Shown here piece after piece: positions 1-9,540 of a stretch of 64,000 bases of DNA. The stretch lies in NCBI RefSeq assembly GCF_002090055.1, contig NZ_BBRH01000008.1:124001-188000 (forward strand), read 5' to 3'. Made by a program: the position numbers and the translations under genes. The notes beneath the pieces were generated by a model that was given only the letters and a program-made list of their open reading frames with translations, made no database searches and was not told the origin of the DNA. The DNA is from Demequina sp. NBRC 110051. Its GTDB lineage: Bacteria > Actinomycetota > Actinomycetes > Actinomycetales > Demequinaceae. Within the stretch, counting starts at the first letter, position 1; each line of letters opens with the position of its first letter.

Positions 1-97
1 GCGGCAGCGCCGCACCCGCATCGTGGCCGGCGTGACCATCGTCGCCCTCATCCTCGGCACCACCGGAGGCGTGCTGCTCACGACGCTCTTCAGCTGA
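1..97 (+). CDS. C-terminal end of a membrane protein (partial)
   Basis: An open frame enters from the left edge (first full codon at base 2) and stops with TGA at 95-97. The visible 31 residues begin with an Arg-rich stretch (RQRRTR) followed by about 20 hydrophobic residues (IVAGVTIVALILG...VLLTTLFS), so the protein ends in a single membrane helix with basic residues on its inner side. It converges on folA with 9 bases between. Too little is present to name a family. Confidence 0.6.
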   Translation, partial: RQRRTRIVAGVTIVALILGTTGGVLLTTLFS

Positions 98-106
98 GCC
101 GTGCGC

Positions 107-616
107 TCAGCGGCGCTCGTAGGTGACGAACCGGTGGCGCGGCCCCGTCTCGGAGTCCCGCCAGCCCGAATCCTCGACCTCGGCCCACACCGCCGGATCC
201 ACCGCGGGCGCGAATGTGTCGCCGTCCACCTCGAGGTCGATTTCGGTCACCTCGAGCCCGTCGACGGCCTCGAGCGCGGCCCCGTAGACCCGCCCGCCGC
301 CGATCACCCATACGTCACCGTTGGGGGTCAGGCGAGCCGCGGTCTCGAGCGCGGCCGCGAGCGAGGCGACCACGGCATCGGCCCCCGGAACTGACGCCGC
401 AGACGAGACGACCACGTTGACCCGGCCCGGGAGCGGGCGGAACTTTTCGGGAAACGACTCCCAGGTGCGCCGGCCCATGACGACCGCGCCGCCGCGGGTG
501 AGCGCGGAGAATCGCTTGAGGTCCTCCGGCAGGTGCCAGGGCATGTCGCCGCCGGCGCCGATGACGGGGCGCCCGGCGCCGTCGCGTGCCTGTGCCCAGA
601 TCGCCTTGAGTGCCAC
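107..616 (-). CDS. folA: dihydrofolate reductase
   Basis: Reduces dihydrofolate to tetrahydrofolate with NADPH, regenerating the folate oxidised by the adjacent ThyA. The 169-residue product has the family signatures AIWAQ near the N-terminus, GDMPWHLPEDLKRF (active-site loop with the acidic Asp/Glu position), MGRRTWES and IGGGRVYG (NADPH binding). The open frame extends further upstream into thyA, but the GTG at 616 begins exactly where DHFRs begin (VALKAIWAQ) and lies 7 bases after the thyA stop, so I chose it. Same strand and downstream of thyA, probably one transcript. A copy of the repeated 14-mer lies inside it at 370-383, encoding GADAVV. Confidence 0.95.
   Translation of the reverse strand: MALKAIWAQARDGAGRPVIGAGGDMPWHLPEDLKRFSALTRGGAVVMGRRTWESFPEKFRPLPGRVNVVVSSAASVPGADAVVASLAAALETAARLTPNGDVWVIGGGRVYGAALEAVDGLEVTEIDLEVDGDTFAPAVDPAVWAEVEDSGWRDSETGPRHRFVTYERR
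370..383 (+). repeat. copy 1 of the CCACGGCATCGGCC element
   Basis: 14 of 15 bases of GCCACGGCATCGGCC. Inside folA, read in the ADAV frame. Confidence 0.9.
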
Positions 617-623
617 AGCGGCG

Positions 624-1427
624 TCAGACGGCCACGGGCGCCTTGATGCCCGGGTGGTGCTGGTAGTTCTCGAACACCACATCGTCGATGTCGTAGTCGA
701 ACAGCGAGTCCTTCACCGGCAGCGACAGGGTCGGATACGGGTATGGCTCGCGCGTGAGCTGCAGTTCGACCTGCTCGAGGTGGTTGGAGTAGATGTGGCA
801 GTCGCCGCCGGTCCAGACGAAGTCGCCCACCTCGAGCCCGGTCTGCGCCGCGATCATGTGGGTGAGGAGGGCGTACGACGCGATGTTGAACGGCACGCCC
901 AGGAACAGGTCCGCGGAGCGCTGGTAGAGCTGGCACGACAGCTTGCCGTCCGCGACGTAGAACTGGAACATCGCGTGGCACGGGGGCAGGGCCATCTCGT
1001 CCACGAGCGCGGGATTCCAGGCGCTCACGATGTGCCGGCGAGAGTCGGGCTTGGTGCGGATCGACTCGATCACCTGCGCGATCTGGTCCACGTGCGAGCC
1101 ATCCGGAGCGGGCCACGAGCGCCATTGATAGCCGTAGACGGGGCCAAGCTCGCCCTCGTCATCCGCCCACTCGTCCCAGATGGAGATGCCGCGCTCCTGC
1201 AGCCAGCGCACATTCGTGTCGCCGCGCAGGAACCACAGCAGTTCGCCCACCACGGAGCGCACGTGGACGCGCTTGGTCGTGATGAGGGGGAAGCCCTGAT
1301 TGAGGTCGTAGCGCAGCTGGCGGCCAAAGACCGAGAGCGTTCCCGTGCCGGTGCGGTCGTCCTTGCGCGTGCCGGTCGCGAGCACGTCGCGCAGCAGGTC
1401 CTCGTACGGCGTGGGGATCGCGGGCAT
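624..1427 (-). CDS. thyA: thymidylate synthase
   Basis: Makes dTMP from dUMP using methylene-tetrahydrofolate as carbon donor and reductant. The 267-residue length matches the E. coli-type enzyme (264). Visible landmarks are the phosphate-binding Arg in KDDRTGTGT, the catalytic Cys150 in [12 protein letters not shown], the RSAD...PFNIASYA block and the C-terminal KAPVAV, which matches the family's mobile C-terminal end. Operon with folA downstream. The 102-bp upstream gap shared with the divergent cupin gene carries one copy of the repeated 15-mer. Confidence 0.97.
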   Translation of the reverse strand: MPAIPTPYEDLLRDVLATGTRKDDRTGTGTLSVFGRQLRYDLNQGFPLITTKRVHVRSVVGELLWFLRGDTNVRWLQERGISIWDEWADDEGELGPVYGYQWRSWPAPDGSHVDQIAQVIESIRTKPDSRRHIVSAWNPALVDEMALPPCHAMFQFYVADGKLSCQLYQRSADLFLGVPFNIASYALLTHMIAAQTGLEVGDFVWTGGDCHIYSNHLEQVELQLTREPYPYPTLSLPVKDSLFDYDIDDVVFENYQHHPGIKAPVAV

Positions 1428-1445
1428 GGCGACAGACTACGCCGC

Positions 1446-1460
1446 GGCCGATGCCGTGGC
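1446..1460 (-). repeat. copy 2 of the repeated element
   Basis: Exact 15-mer (GGCCGATGCCGTGGC on +), intergenic between divergent thyA and the cupin gene; the extended GGC flank is also present. Confidence 0.9.
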
Positions 1461-1529
1461 GGGCTCGCCGCGCGGGCTCGGCTCCGGTGGGGTTGACTGA
1501 GGAGATCAGCAGCGTCCGAAGGAGGACCC

Positions 1530-1871
1530 ATGTTCACCGTCACCGACCTGACCGAGGCCATCGACGAGCACCTGGCGTTGGCCTATGAGGCCTCGAGCGG
1601 GAGGTCTTCGGTGACGGTGACGGGGGACAGGCACGCCGACTTGCGCCAGACCCTCATCGCGATCGCTGGCGGGAACAGGCTCCACGATCACGACAGCCCG
1701 GGGGAGGCGACACTGCAGGTCTTGCGCGGCGAGATCACCCTCACCGTCGGCGAGGGGCAGATGGCTCTCGGGGAGGGCGAGCTGATGGTCCTTCCCGCCG
1801 CGAGACATGGCGTGGAGGCGGTCACCGACTGCGCGCTGCTGCTCACCGTCGCGACGCGAGCCGAGCGCTGA
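1530..1871 (+). CDS. small cupin-domain protein
   Basis: A 113-residue single-domain beta-barrel protein. Cupin motif 1 is seen as HDHDSPGEATLQVLRGEITLTVGE (metal-binding His/His/Glu pattern) and motif 2 as ELMVLPAARHGVEA (His). The start ATG at 1530 is preceded by a strong AAGGAGGA at 1519-1526. Cupins of this size include metal-dependent isomerases, dioxygenases and plain sensors, and nothing here fixes the substrate. Divergent from thyA and upstream of dapA on the same strand. Confidence 0.8.
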   Translation: MFTVTDLTEAIDEHLALAYEASSGRSSVTVTGDRHADLRQTLIAIAGGNRLHDHDSPGEATLQVLRGEITLTVGEGQMALGEGELMVLPAARHGVEAVTDCALLLTVATRAER

Positions 1872-1912
1872 AGCCGGCCACCGCATCGGCCGGTCGCAAG
1901 GCCCGGACACGA

Positions 1913-1918
1913 TAGGTT
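1913..1918 (+). promoter_or_regulatory. -10 element, probable leaderless promoter of dapA
   Basis: TAGGTT ends 7 bases before the dapA ATG (1926) and no Shine-Dalgarno sequence precedes that ATG, so the transcript probably begins at or next to the start codon. Confidence 0.5.
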
Positions 1919-1925
1919 TGGCCCC

Positions 1926-2819
1926 ATGACCTCCTCGCGCCCCTTCGGGACGGTGCTCACCGCCATGGTGACGCCGATGCATGACGACGGCTCCCTCGAC
2001 ATTGACGGGGCCGTCACGCTCGCGAAGCACCTGCTGGACCACGGCTCCGATGGGCTCGTGATTTCCGGCACGACGGGCGAGGCGCCGACCACCCACGCGC
2101 CGGAGAAGGCGGAACTCACCGCCGCGTTGGTCGAGGCCGTCGGTGACCGCGCGACCCTCATCGCGGGTGCAGGGTCCAACGACACCGCGCACGCCGTCAT
2201 GATGGCCGAGCAGGCCGCCGAGGCGGGCGTCGACGGCGTCCTCGCGCTGGTGCCGTACTACTCGAAGCCCTCCCAGAAGGGCATCGTCGCGCACCTGTCG
2301 GCGATCGCGGGCGCCACCGACCTGCCGGTCATGCTCTACGACATCCCCGGTCGCACGGGCGTCGCGCTCACGGACGAGTCCTTCGACTCTCTCGCTGAGA
2401 TCGACACCATCGTTGCCAACAAGGATGCGACGGGCAATGTCGCGGCCGCCAAGGATCGCATCGCGCGCACCGGCCTTGCCTGGTATTCGGGCGACGACCC
2501 GCTCACCCTTGAGTTTCTGCGCGCCGGCGCCGTGGGAGTGGTCTCCGTGTCCGCCCACGTTGCAGGTCAGCGCATCGCGGCGATGATCGCCGCACATGAC
2601 GCCGGCGACACCGCCGGCGCCGACCGTCTGCACGAGGAACTGCTTCCCGTGCACGACGCCATCTTCACCGGCCCCGGGGCCGCGAACGCCAAGGCAGCCA
2701 TGGAGCTGCTGGGCGTCATCCCGGGGCGCCACATGCGTCTGCCGCTGCTGCCGCTCGACGACGACGAGTACGCCTCGCTCGCCTCGGCGCTACGCGCGGG
2801 AGGCGTCACCATCCCCTAG
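1926..2819 (+). CDS. dapA: 4-hydroxy-tetrahydrodipicolinate synthase
   Basis: First committed step of the diaminopimelate/lysine branch: condenses pyruvate with aspartate semialdehyde through a Schiff base. In the 297-residue product the lysine forming the Schiff base is K166 (VANKDATGN) and the catalytic Tyr is Y138 (MLYDIPGRTG). The GTTGE motif appears as SGTTGEAPT. The usual GIKEATGN around the lysine reads ANKDATGN, an ordinary variation. Followed 7 bases later by rnj, an order common in actinobacteria. The start lacks a ribosome site and fits a leaderless mRNA. Confidence 0.96.
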   Translation: MTSSRPFGTVLTAMVTPMHDDGSLDIDGAVTLAKHLLDHGSDGLVISGTTGEAPTTHAPEKAELTAALVEAVGDRATLIAGAGSNDTAHAVMMAEQAAEAGVDGVLALVPYYSKPSQKGIVAHLSAIAGATDLPVMLYDIPGRTGVALTDESFDSLAEIDTIVANKDATGNVAAAKDRIARTGLAWYSGDDPLTLEFLRAGAVGVVSVSAHVAGQRIAAMIAAHDAGDTAGADRLHEELLPVHDAIFTGPGAANAKAAMELLGVIPGRHMRLPLLPLDDDEYASLASALRAGGVTIP

Positions 2820-2826
2820 GAGAGAC

Positions 2827-4509
2827 GTGACCTTCCACCCCGAACTGTCCGCCCCGCCGGCGCTTGAGCCCGGCACCCTGCGCATCGTCCCGCTCGGCGG
2901 GCTCGGCGAGGTGGGCCGGAACATGACGGTCTTCGAGATCGACGGCCGCCTGCTGATCGTCGACTGCGGCGTGCTGTTCCCCGAGGACCACCAGCCCGGC
3001 GTCGACCTGATCCTGCCGGACTTCGCGTATATCGAGGACCGCGTCGACGACATCGAGGCGATCGTGCTCACGCACGGCCACGAGGACCACATCGGCGCCG
3101 TGCCCTACCTGTTGCGCCTGCGCCAGGACATCCCCATCATCGGCTCGCAGCTCACCCTCGCGTTCATCGAGGCCAAGCTCCAGGAGCACCGCATCAAGCC
3201 CGTGACCCTCGCGGTCAAGGAGGGCGGCAGCGAGCAGCTCGGTAAGTTCGGCCTCGAGTTCGTCGCGGTGAACCACTCCATCCCCGACGCGCTTGCGGTG
3301 TTCATCACTACGACGGCCGGCACCGTGCTCGGCACGGGCGACTTCAAGATGGACCAACTGCCCCTCGATGGCCGCATCACGGACCTGCGTGCCTTCGCCA
3401 AGCTGGGCGAGCGCGGCGTGGACCTGTTCATGACGGACTCCACCAACGCGGAGTCGCCCGGCTTTACCGCCTCCGAGGTGGAGATCACCCCGGTGCTCGA
3501 CCAGACCTTCGCGAACGCCACCGGCCGCATTGTGGTCGCGAGCTTCTCGAGCCACGTGCACCGCGTGCAGCAGGTCATCAACGCCGCGCACGCGCACGGC
3601 CGTCGCGTGGCCTTCGTGGGCCGCTCGATGGTGCGCAACATGAACATCGCCGCGGACATGGGCTACCTCAAGGTGCCCGCCAACATCCTCATCGACGCCA
3701 AGAAGGCCGACGACATGCCGGCCGACAAGGTCGTCTACATGTGCACCGGCTCCCAGGGCGAGCCGATGGCCGCGCTCAGCCGCATCGCGAGCCTGGACCA
3801 CAAGCTGCGCGTGGGTCCCGGCGACCTCGTGGTGCTGGCGTCGTCGCTCATCCCCGGCAACGAGAACGCGGTGTTCCGCGTGATCAACGGCCTCATGCGC
3901 CTGGGTGCCACCGTGGTGCACCAGGGCAGCGCGCGTGTGCACGTCTCGGGTCACGCCAGTGCCGGCGAGCTCCTGTACTGCTACAACATCGTGCGTCCCA
4001 AGAACGTCATGCCCATCCACGGTGAGGTCCGTCACCTGCTCGCCAACGGCAAGCTCGCGATCAAGACAGGTGTGCCGGAGAAGAACGTCATGTTCGCCGA
4101 GAACGGCGTGGCGGTGGACCTCAAGGACGGCGTCGCGAAGATCGTCGGTGCCGTCGAGGTGCACAACGTGTACGTGGACGGCTCCTCGGTGGGTGAGATC
4201 ACCGACACCGAGCTCAAGGACCGGCGCATCCTGTCGGAAGAGGGCTTCGTGTCCGTGTTCGCCGTGGTCGACTCGACCAACGGCAAGGTGGTCTCCGGCC
4301 CCGAGGTGCACGCCCGTGGCCTCGCCGAGGACGACTCGGTCTTCGACGCGATCCTGCCCAAGATCAAGAACGCGCTCGAGGAGGCCGCCGCGAGCGGCAA
4401 GGCCGACAACCACCAGTTGCAGCAGGTCATGCGCCGCGTCCTTGGCCGCTACGTGGGCACCAAGCTGCGCAGGCGCCCCATGATCATCCCGATCGTCATC
4501 GAGTCGTAG
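2827..4509 (+). CDS. rnj: ribonuclease J
   Basis: Endo- and 5'-to-3' exoribonuclease of the metallo-beta-lactamase/beta-CASP family, acting in mRNA decay and rRNA 5'-end maturation. The 560 residues match the family length. The zinc motif HGHEDH is at 83-88 (LTHGHEDHIGA), followed by TGDFKMD and the beta-CASP domain (SFSSHVHRVQQ, SSLIPGNE, HVSGHA). The GTG at 2827 follows AGGAGAG at 2818-2824 and gives the standard N-terminus. The frame is also open upstream inside dapA, but that extension has no family similarity that I recognise. RNase Y is encoded about 10 kb downstream, so both decay nucleases are present. Confidence 0.96.
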   Translation: MTFHPELSAPPALEPGTLRIVPLGGLGEVGRNMTVFEIDGRLLIVDCGVLFPEDHQPGVDLILPDFAYIEDRVDDIEAIVLTHGHEDHIGAVPYLLRLRQDIPIIGSQLTLAFIEAKLQEHRIKPVTLAVKEGGSEQLGKFGLEFVAVNHSIPDALAVFITTTAGTVLGTGDFKMDQLPLDGRITDLRAFAKLGERGVDLFMTDSTNAESPGFTASEVEITPVLDQTFANATGRIVVASFSSHVHRVQQVINAAHAHGRRVAFVGRSMVRNMNIAADMGYLKVPANILIDAKKADDMPADKVVYMCTGSQGEPMAALSRIASLDHKLRVGPGDLVVLASSLIPGNENAVFRVINGLMRLGATVVHQGSARVHVSGHASAGELLYCYNIVRPKNVMPIHGEVRHLLANGKLAIKTGVPEKNVMFAENGVAVDLKDGVAKIVGAVEVHNVYVDGSSVGEITDTELKDRRILSEEGFVSVFAVVDSTNGKVVSGPEVHARGLAEDDSVFDAILPKIKNALEEAAASGKADNHQLQQVMRRVLGRYVGTKLRRRPMIIPIVIES

Positions 4510-4562
4510 TCGGGATGCCCACTTCCGCGGGGTGGCATCGCGCAGTGGGGTCGATGCGGCGG

Positions 4563-4568
4563 TAGGGT
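4563..4568 (+). promoter_or_regulatory. -10 element, probable leaderless promoter of ftsK
   Basis: TAGGGT lies 8 bases before the ATG at 4577, with no Shine-Dalgarno sequence between. This is also the argument for choosing 4577 over the in-frame ATG at 4532, which lies upstream of this element. Confidence 0.45.
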
Positions 4569-4576
4569 CCGGGACC

Positions 4577-7270
4577 ATGGCATCTTCACGCCCTGCGAGC
4601 ACCGGTAACAAGCCCGCGACCAAGCGCGCCCCCGCGAAGGGAGCGGCGAAGAACCAGCCGCAGCGGCCCCCGGCCGTGCTGCGCGGTGCCGCGGCGGTGG
4701 GCAGGGGAGTCTCCGGCGCCGTCGGGTCGGGTGTGAGGTCGATCGGTCATGGAGCGCGTGAGGTGAGCCCCGAGGTGCGCCGCGACGGCCAGGCCATCCT
4801 GATGGTCATCGCCGCGATCCTGATAGCCGCGCGCGAGTGGTTCGGCATGACCTCCTGGGCCGGCACGGCCATCCACGTGGTGGTCGCCGGTGCCGTGGGC
4901 GCCGTCGCGGTGCTGCTTCCGCTCGTGCTGATCGCGGCCGCGATCCGACTGTTCCGCGCGCCCCAGGAGGAGCAGGCGAACCACCGCCTGTCCCTGGGGG
5001 CCTTCATCCTGTTGCTCACGGTGACGGGCCTCATCGCGATCGCCGAAAGCAGGCCCAGCCCGAACGGCGGCTGGGAGGGCCTGCGCGAGGCCGGCGGCTT
5101 CGTGGGCTGGGTAGTCGGCAACGGCCTGGCCAACCTGCTGTCCACGCCGCTGGCCGTGATCGTGCTGATCCTGCTCACGCTGCTGGGCATCCTCGTGGTG
5201 ATCGGGCTGCCGCTGCGTGAGCTCATCGCGCTGATCCGCGCGCGCTTCACCCGCCACGCACCCGAGGACGACGACGAGCTCGACCTGCCCGAGCACCGCA
5301 CCCTCGAGCGCGGCACCTCGGCAAAGGCGCCGTCGCGCCCCAAGGCCCCCAAGGCTCCCAAGGAGCCCAAGAAGCGCCGTAGCCTCTTGGGCCGCCGTGC
5401 GGAGGAGCCGGTGGAGGCGGACCTCGACGAGTACGAGGGCGACCACGCCTTCGCCACCTCCGTGGACCACGCGAACGTCGACACGGGCCAGACCGAGGTC
5501 TACGGCTCTGTGCCCTCCGCACCCGCCGACCCCGCCGCCCAGGCCACCGAGGTGCTCACCACCACGACCGGCCCGGTGTCTCCCTACGCCGACGATCCGT
5601 ATGCGGATGGCGAACCCTACGGCGCGAGCGACCCCGAGGCCTCCACAGAGGCCCTCGGCGAGGTCGCCGGCGAGGGCGCGCATGCCGCCCCGCCGCGCAC
5701 CCACCTGGTGCCCGCAGGCGAGCAAGGCGAACTGGAGAACGCCAAGCCCTACGTGCTTCCCAGCATGGACTCGCTCGTGCAAGGAGCGCCGCACAAGGCA
5801 CGCTCGGCCGCGAACGATCGCGTGGTGGAGGCGCTGACAGCCGTGCTCGAGGACTTCGGCGTGAACGCCGAGGTCACGGGCTTCACCCGCGGACCGACGG
5901 TCACGCGCTACGAGGTCGAGCTGGGCCAGGGCGTCAAGGTCGAGCGCATCACCAACCTCTCCAAGAACATCGCGTACGCGGTGGCGAGCCCCGACGTGCG
6001 CATCCTGTCGCCCATCCCGGGCAAGAAGGCCATCGGCATCGAGATCCCCAACGTCGACCGTGAAACGGTCGCGCTGGGCGACGTGTTGCGCTCGGCGGCC
6101 GCGCAGAAGAACGACCACCCGATGGCGATCGGCATCGGCAAAGACGTCGAGGGCGGCTACGTCCTCGCGAACCTCGCGAAGATGCCGCACCTCCTGGTCG
6201 CCGGTGCGACCGGCGCCGGTAAGTCCTCGTTCGTCAACTCGATGATCACGTCGATCCTCATGCGCGCCACCCCCGACGAGGTGCGGATGGTGCTCGTCGA
6301 CCCCAAGCGTGTCGAGCTCACCATCTACGAGGGCATCCCGCACCTCATCACGCCCATCATCACCGATCCCAAGAAGGCCGCGCAGGCCCTCGAGTGGGTG
6401 GTGAAGGAGATGGACATGAGGTACGACGACCTCGCGATGTTCGGCTTCAAGCACGTCGACGACTTCAACAAGGCCGTGCGCTCGGGCAAGGTCAAGCCGC
6501 TGCCGGGTTCGAACCGCACCCTCACCACCTACCCGTATCTGCTGGTGATCGTCGACGAGCTCGCGGACCTCATGATGGTCGCGCCGCGCGACGTCGATGA
6601 GTCCATCCAACGCATCACGCAGCTCGCGCGTGCGGCGGGCATCCACCTGGTGCTCGCCACGCAGCGCCCGTCCGTGGACATCATCACGGGAACGATCAAG
6701 GCGAACGTGCCCAGCCGCCTCGCGTTTGCGACAAGTTCGCTCGCCGACAGCCGCGTGGTGCTCGACATGCCGGGTGCCGAGAAGCTCATCGGCCAGGGCG
6801 ACGCCCTGTTCCTGCCGATGGGGGAGTCTAAGCCCATGCGTGTGCAAGGCTCGTGGGTGTCCGAGACCGAGATCCATGCGGCCGTGGAGCACACCAAGCG
6901 CCAGGCCGATCCCGAGTACCGCGACGACGTGACCCAGGCCGCCTCGAGCGCGGTGGTCGACGCGGACATCGGCGACGACCTCGACGACCTCATCGCCGCC
7001 GCAGAGCTGGTCATCACCACCCAATTGGGGTCCACGTCGATGCTGCAACGTAAGCTCAAGATGGGCTTCGCGAAGGCCGGTCGCCTCATGGACTTGCTGG
7101 AGACCAGGGAGATTGTGGGACCCTCGCAGGGCTCGAAGGCGCGCGATGTGTTGGTCAGGCCTGACGATTTGGCGGGAACTCTGGCTATTCTTCGGGGTGA
7201 AAGCTCGGCGCCCGTGGGGGGCTCGGACATCGATGAGGAGGCTGAGGACGCACCGTGGGAGGACTCGTAG
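4577..7270 (+). CDS. ftsK: DNA translocase FtsK/SpoIIIE
   Basis: Septum-anchored hexameric motor that pumps chromosome DNA during division and dimer resolution. About 897 residues: a basic Ala/Pro-rich leader, roughly four membrane helices (about residues 70-225), an acidic/Pro-rich linker, then the motor with Walker A GATGAGKSS (about 543-551), Walker B-like LLVIVDELADLMM and the ATQRPS motif. The C-terminal gamma winged helix (TQLGSTSMLQRKLKMGFAKA) would read KOPS sites. The downstream gene overlaps it by 16 bases. An in-frame ATG at 4532 would add 15 residues. Confidence 0.95.
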   Translation: MASSRPASTGNKPATKRAPAKGAAKNQPQRPPAVLRGAAAVGRGVSGAVGSGVRSIGHGAREVSPEVRRDGQAILMVIAAILIAAREWFGMTSWAGTAIHVVVAGAVGAVAVLLPLVLIAAAIRLFRAPQEEQANHRLSLGAFILLLTVTGLIAIAESRPSPNGGWEGLREAGGFVGWVVGNGLANLLSTPLAVIVLILLTLLGILVVIGLPLRELIALIRARFTRHAPEDDDELDLPEHRTLERGTSAKAPSRPKAPKAPKEPKKRRSLLGRRAEEPVEADLDEYEGDHAFATSVDHANVDTGQTEVYGSVPSAPADPAAQATEVLTTTTGPVSPYADDPYADGEPYGASDPEASTEALGEVAGEGAHAAPPRTHLVPAGEQGELENAKPYVLPSMDSLVQGAPHKARSAANDRVVEALTAVLEDFGVNAEVTGFTRGPTVTRYEVELGQGVKVERITNLSKNIAYAVASPDVRILSPIPGKKAIGIEIPNVDRETVALGDVLRSAAAQKNDHPMAIGIGKDVEGGYVLANLAKMPHLLVAGATGAGKSSFVNSMITSILMRATPDEVRMVLVDPKRVELTIYEGIPHLITPIITDPKKAAQALEWVVKEMDMRYDDLAMFGFKHVDDFNKAVRSGKVKPLPGSNRTLTTYPYLLVIVDELADLMMVAPRDVDESIQRITQLARAAGIHLVLATQRPSVDIITGTIKANVPSRLAFATSSLADSRVVLDMPGAEKLIGQGDALFLPMGESKPMRVQGSWVSETEIHAAVEHTKRQADPEYRDDVTQAASSAVVDADIGDDLDDLIAAAELVITTQLGSTSMLQRKLKMGFAKAGRLMDLLETREIVGPSQGSKARDVLVRPDDLAGTLAILRGESSAPVGGSDIDEEAEDAPWEDS

Positions 7271-9525
7271 AGCTGTTCCAGCAGCCCGCCGTCGCCGCGA
7301 CGGCCACCGCGCTGGTCCTCGTCCTCGCCGCGCTCACCTTCTTCTTCTTCTGGCGCTCCACCCGCGCTCGCCAGGTGCGCGATCAGGTGGTCGCCCGCGA
7401 AAGGCGGATGCAACGCCGCTTCGAGGCGGTCATGTCGTCCACACGCGACGGCATCATCATCGTGACCCAGTCCGACGAGATCGCGCTGCTGTCCGACGTC
7501 GCGGCGTCCGTCCTGGGCGTCTCACGCGAGGACGCGGTGGGACGCCCGCTGTCCCGCCTGAACCTGCGCGCCGTCGACGACCGCGTGCACCCCATCATGC
7601 TGCGCCAGGCCTTCGGCATCGGCTCCGATGACGAGACGCCGCGCATCGTGGGCGTTCCCGGGCGGCGTGGCGCCGACGACATCCGCTGGGTCCAGGTGCG
7701 GGCGCGCGTGGTGCCCGAGGGGCTCGATGACGGGCCCGTCACGGTCGTCACCATCATGGATACCTCGGGCCTGCGCGAGGCGGCCGAGGCGATCAGCCGC
7801 TCCGACGCCCAGTTCCGCAAGGCGATGGAGAACGCGCCCGTGGGCATGGCCCTAGTGGACCTCGAGTGGCGGCTCATGGAGGTCAACCGCGCGTTCGCCG
7901 AGATGATGGGCTCCACCGTCTCTGCGCTCAGGGGAACCCCGTTCTCCGCGCTGAGCCACCCGCAGGACCTGCAGGCCGAGTCGGACCAGCTGCAGCGCCT
8001 GTACGAGGGCCGCCAGAACCGCTTCAGCGTCGAGAAGCGCTACGTGCGCGTCGACGGCAACGTGGTTTGGGCCGTCCTCGACGTGGGGCTCGTGCGCTAC
8101 GCGGGTGGTGCACCCGACCACTACGTGGTGCAGGTGCGCGACAGCACCGACGACCGCATGCACACCGAGCTCATGGCGCACCGAGCGATGCACGACCCGC
8201 TGACGGGCCTCGCCAACCGCACGCTGCTGCAAGAGGTTTTGCAGGAGGTGCTCGACCAGCCCAACCCCGAGCAGTACGTGGGTGTGCTCGCGGTCGACCT
8301 GGACGGCTTCAAGGCGCTCAACGACCGGTTCGGCCACGCCACCGGCGACACCGCGCTCGTCCATGTCGCGGGGATCCTTCGCGCCGCCACGGCCGGCCAC
8401 GGCACCGTCGCGCGCACGGGCGGAGACGAGTTCGTCATCGTCGTCCAGCACGAGGAGTGCTCCAAGACGATGTATGGCATCGCGACCGCGATCCACGAGG
8501 GCCTCAAGCGGCCCATGCCCATCAAGCGTCACCAGATTCAGCTCCACGCGTCGATTGGCATCGCGGTCGCGGACTCCGACACCATCGCGGGCGGTGCTCC
8601 CACCCTGCTCAGCGCCGCGGACGCCGCGATGTATCGCGCCAAGCAGACCGGCAAGGCACGCACGGAGGTGTTCGAGCCCTCCATGCACACGGCGTCCGAC
8701 ACGGCCGCGGCGCTCGTGGGCGAGATGGCGGAGGCGATCGACCGCGGCGAGTTGGTGCTGTACTACCAGCCCATTCTCGAACTCGCGACGCGCACCATCG
8801 TGGGCTACGAGGCCCTGGTGCGCTGGCAGCACCCCACCAGGGGCCTGCTGCTGCCCGGGGCCTTCCTGCCTCACCTCGAGGACCGGCAGGTCTCGACGCA
8901 GCTGGGAGCCGCGCTTGTCGATCAGGCCGCGAAGTTCCTCGCGGACGGGCCCAGCCAGCACACGTGGGTGTCGCTCAACGTCTCCGCCGACCAGCTGGGC
9001 GACTCCGAGTTTGCCGACAGGGTGCTGTCGGCGATCGGGCGTCATCAGCTCAGCCCTCAGCGACTCGTCGTGGAGCTCACCGAGGCCTCGCTCGTCGCGC
9101 CCAACACGCGCATCAGGCACGAGCTCACCGAGCTGCGCAACGCCGGCGTGCCGATTCTCCTCGATGACTTCGGCACGGGTGTGTCGCCGCTGAGCTATCT
9201 GCGCGACCTACCCGTCTCCGGTGTGAAGCTCGACATGTCGTTCGTCGCGGGCATTCCCGAGGACCCCGCCGGCGCACGCGTCTCGCGCGCCCTCGGAGCG
9301 CTCGCGCGCGAGCTGGGTCTCGCGACCATTGCGGAGGGCATCGAGACCGAGGCGCAGGCCGAGTACCTCGCACGCTGCGGCTGGCGCTACGGCCAGGGGT
9401 GGCTCTTCGGCGTCGCTCAGCCCGCCCAGGCGGTGACCGAGGCGGTTCCGGTGGTCGTGTCGAGCCTCATCGATCCGCGGCCTTACGAGGCGACGTCGCT
9501 CGACGCCGCCCGCACGGAGAACTAG
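7255..9525 (+). CDS. membrane-anchored PAS-GGDEF-EAL cyclic-di-GMP protein
   Basis: Probable bifunctional diguanylate cyclase/phosphodiesterase of 756 residues. In order: an N-terminal membrane helix (about 12-34), two PAS-like sensor regions (about 48-160 and 178-300), a GGDEF domain with intact GGDEF at 389-393, and an EAL domain with intact EAL at 519-521 (GYEALVRW), plus the DDFGTG loop and VKLDMSFV. Both active-site signatures are complete, so neither half is obviously degenerate; which activity dominates cannot be read from sequence. The GTG start lies inside ftsK (16-base overlap), suggesting translational coupling. It sits between ftsK and pgsA. Confidence 0.92.
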   Translation: MGGLVELFQQPAVAATATALVLVLAALTFFFFWRSTRARQVRDQVVARERRMQRRFEAVMSSTRDGIIIVTQSDEIALLSDVAASVLGVSREDAVGRPLSRLNLRAVDDRVHPIMLRQAFGIGSDDETPRIVGVPGRRGADDIRWVQVRARVVPEGLDDGPVTVVTIMDTSGLREAAEAISRSDAQFRKAMENAPVGMALVDLEWRLMEVNRAFAEMMGSTVSALRGTPFSALSHPQDLQAESDQLQRLYEGRQNRFSVEKRYVRVDGNVVWAVLDVGLVRYAGGAPDHYVVQVRDSTDDRMHTELMAHRAMHDPLTGLANRTLLQEVLQEVLDQPNPEQYVGVLAVDLDGFKALNDRFGHATGDTALVHVAGILRAATAGHGTVARTGGDEFVIVVQHEECSKTMYGIATAIHEGLKRPMPIKRHQIQLHASIGIAVADSDTIAGGAPTLLSAADAAMYRAKQTGKARTEVFEPSMHTASDTAAALVGEMAEAIDRGELVLYYQPILELATRTIVGYEALVRWQHPTRGLLLPGAFLPHLEDRQVSTQLGAALVDQAAKFLADGPSQHTWVSLNVSADQLGDSEFADRVLSAIGRHQLSPQRLVVELTEASLVAPNTRIRHELTELRNAGVPILLDDFGTGVSPLSYLRDLPVSGVKLDMSFVAGIPEDPAGARVSRALGALARELGLATIAEGIETEAQAEYLARCGWRYGQGWLFGVAQPAQAVTEAVPVVVSSLIDPRPYEATSLDAARTEN

Positions 9526-9540
9526 TCCCGCACCGCGTGC

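Noticed and set aside
2806-7048. Very long open frames on the minus strand opposite rnj and ftsK
   Set aside because: They arise from GC-rich third codon positions of the + genes; their translations are Arg/His/Asp/Leu-rich with no domain, and the + genes are unambiguous.
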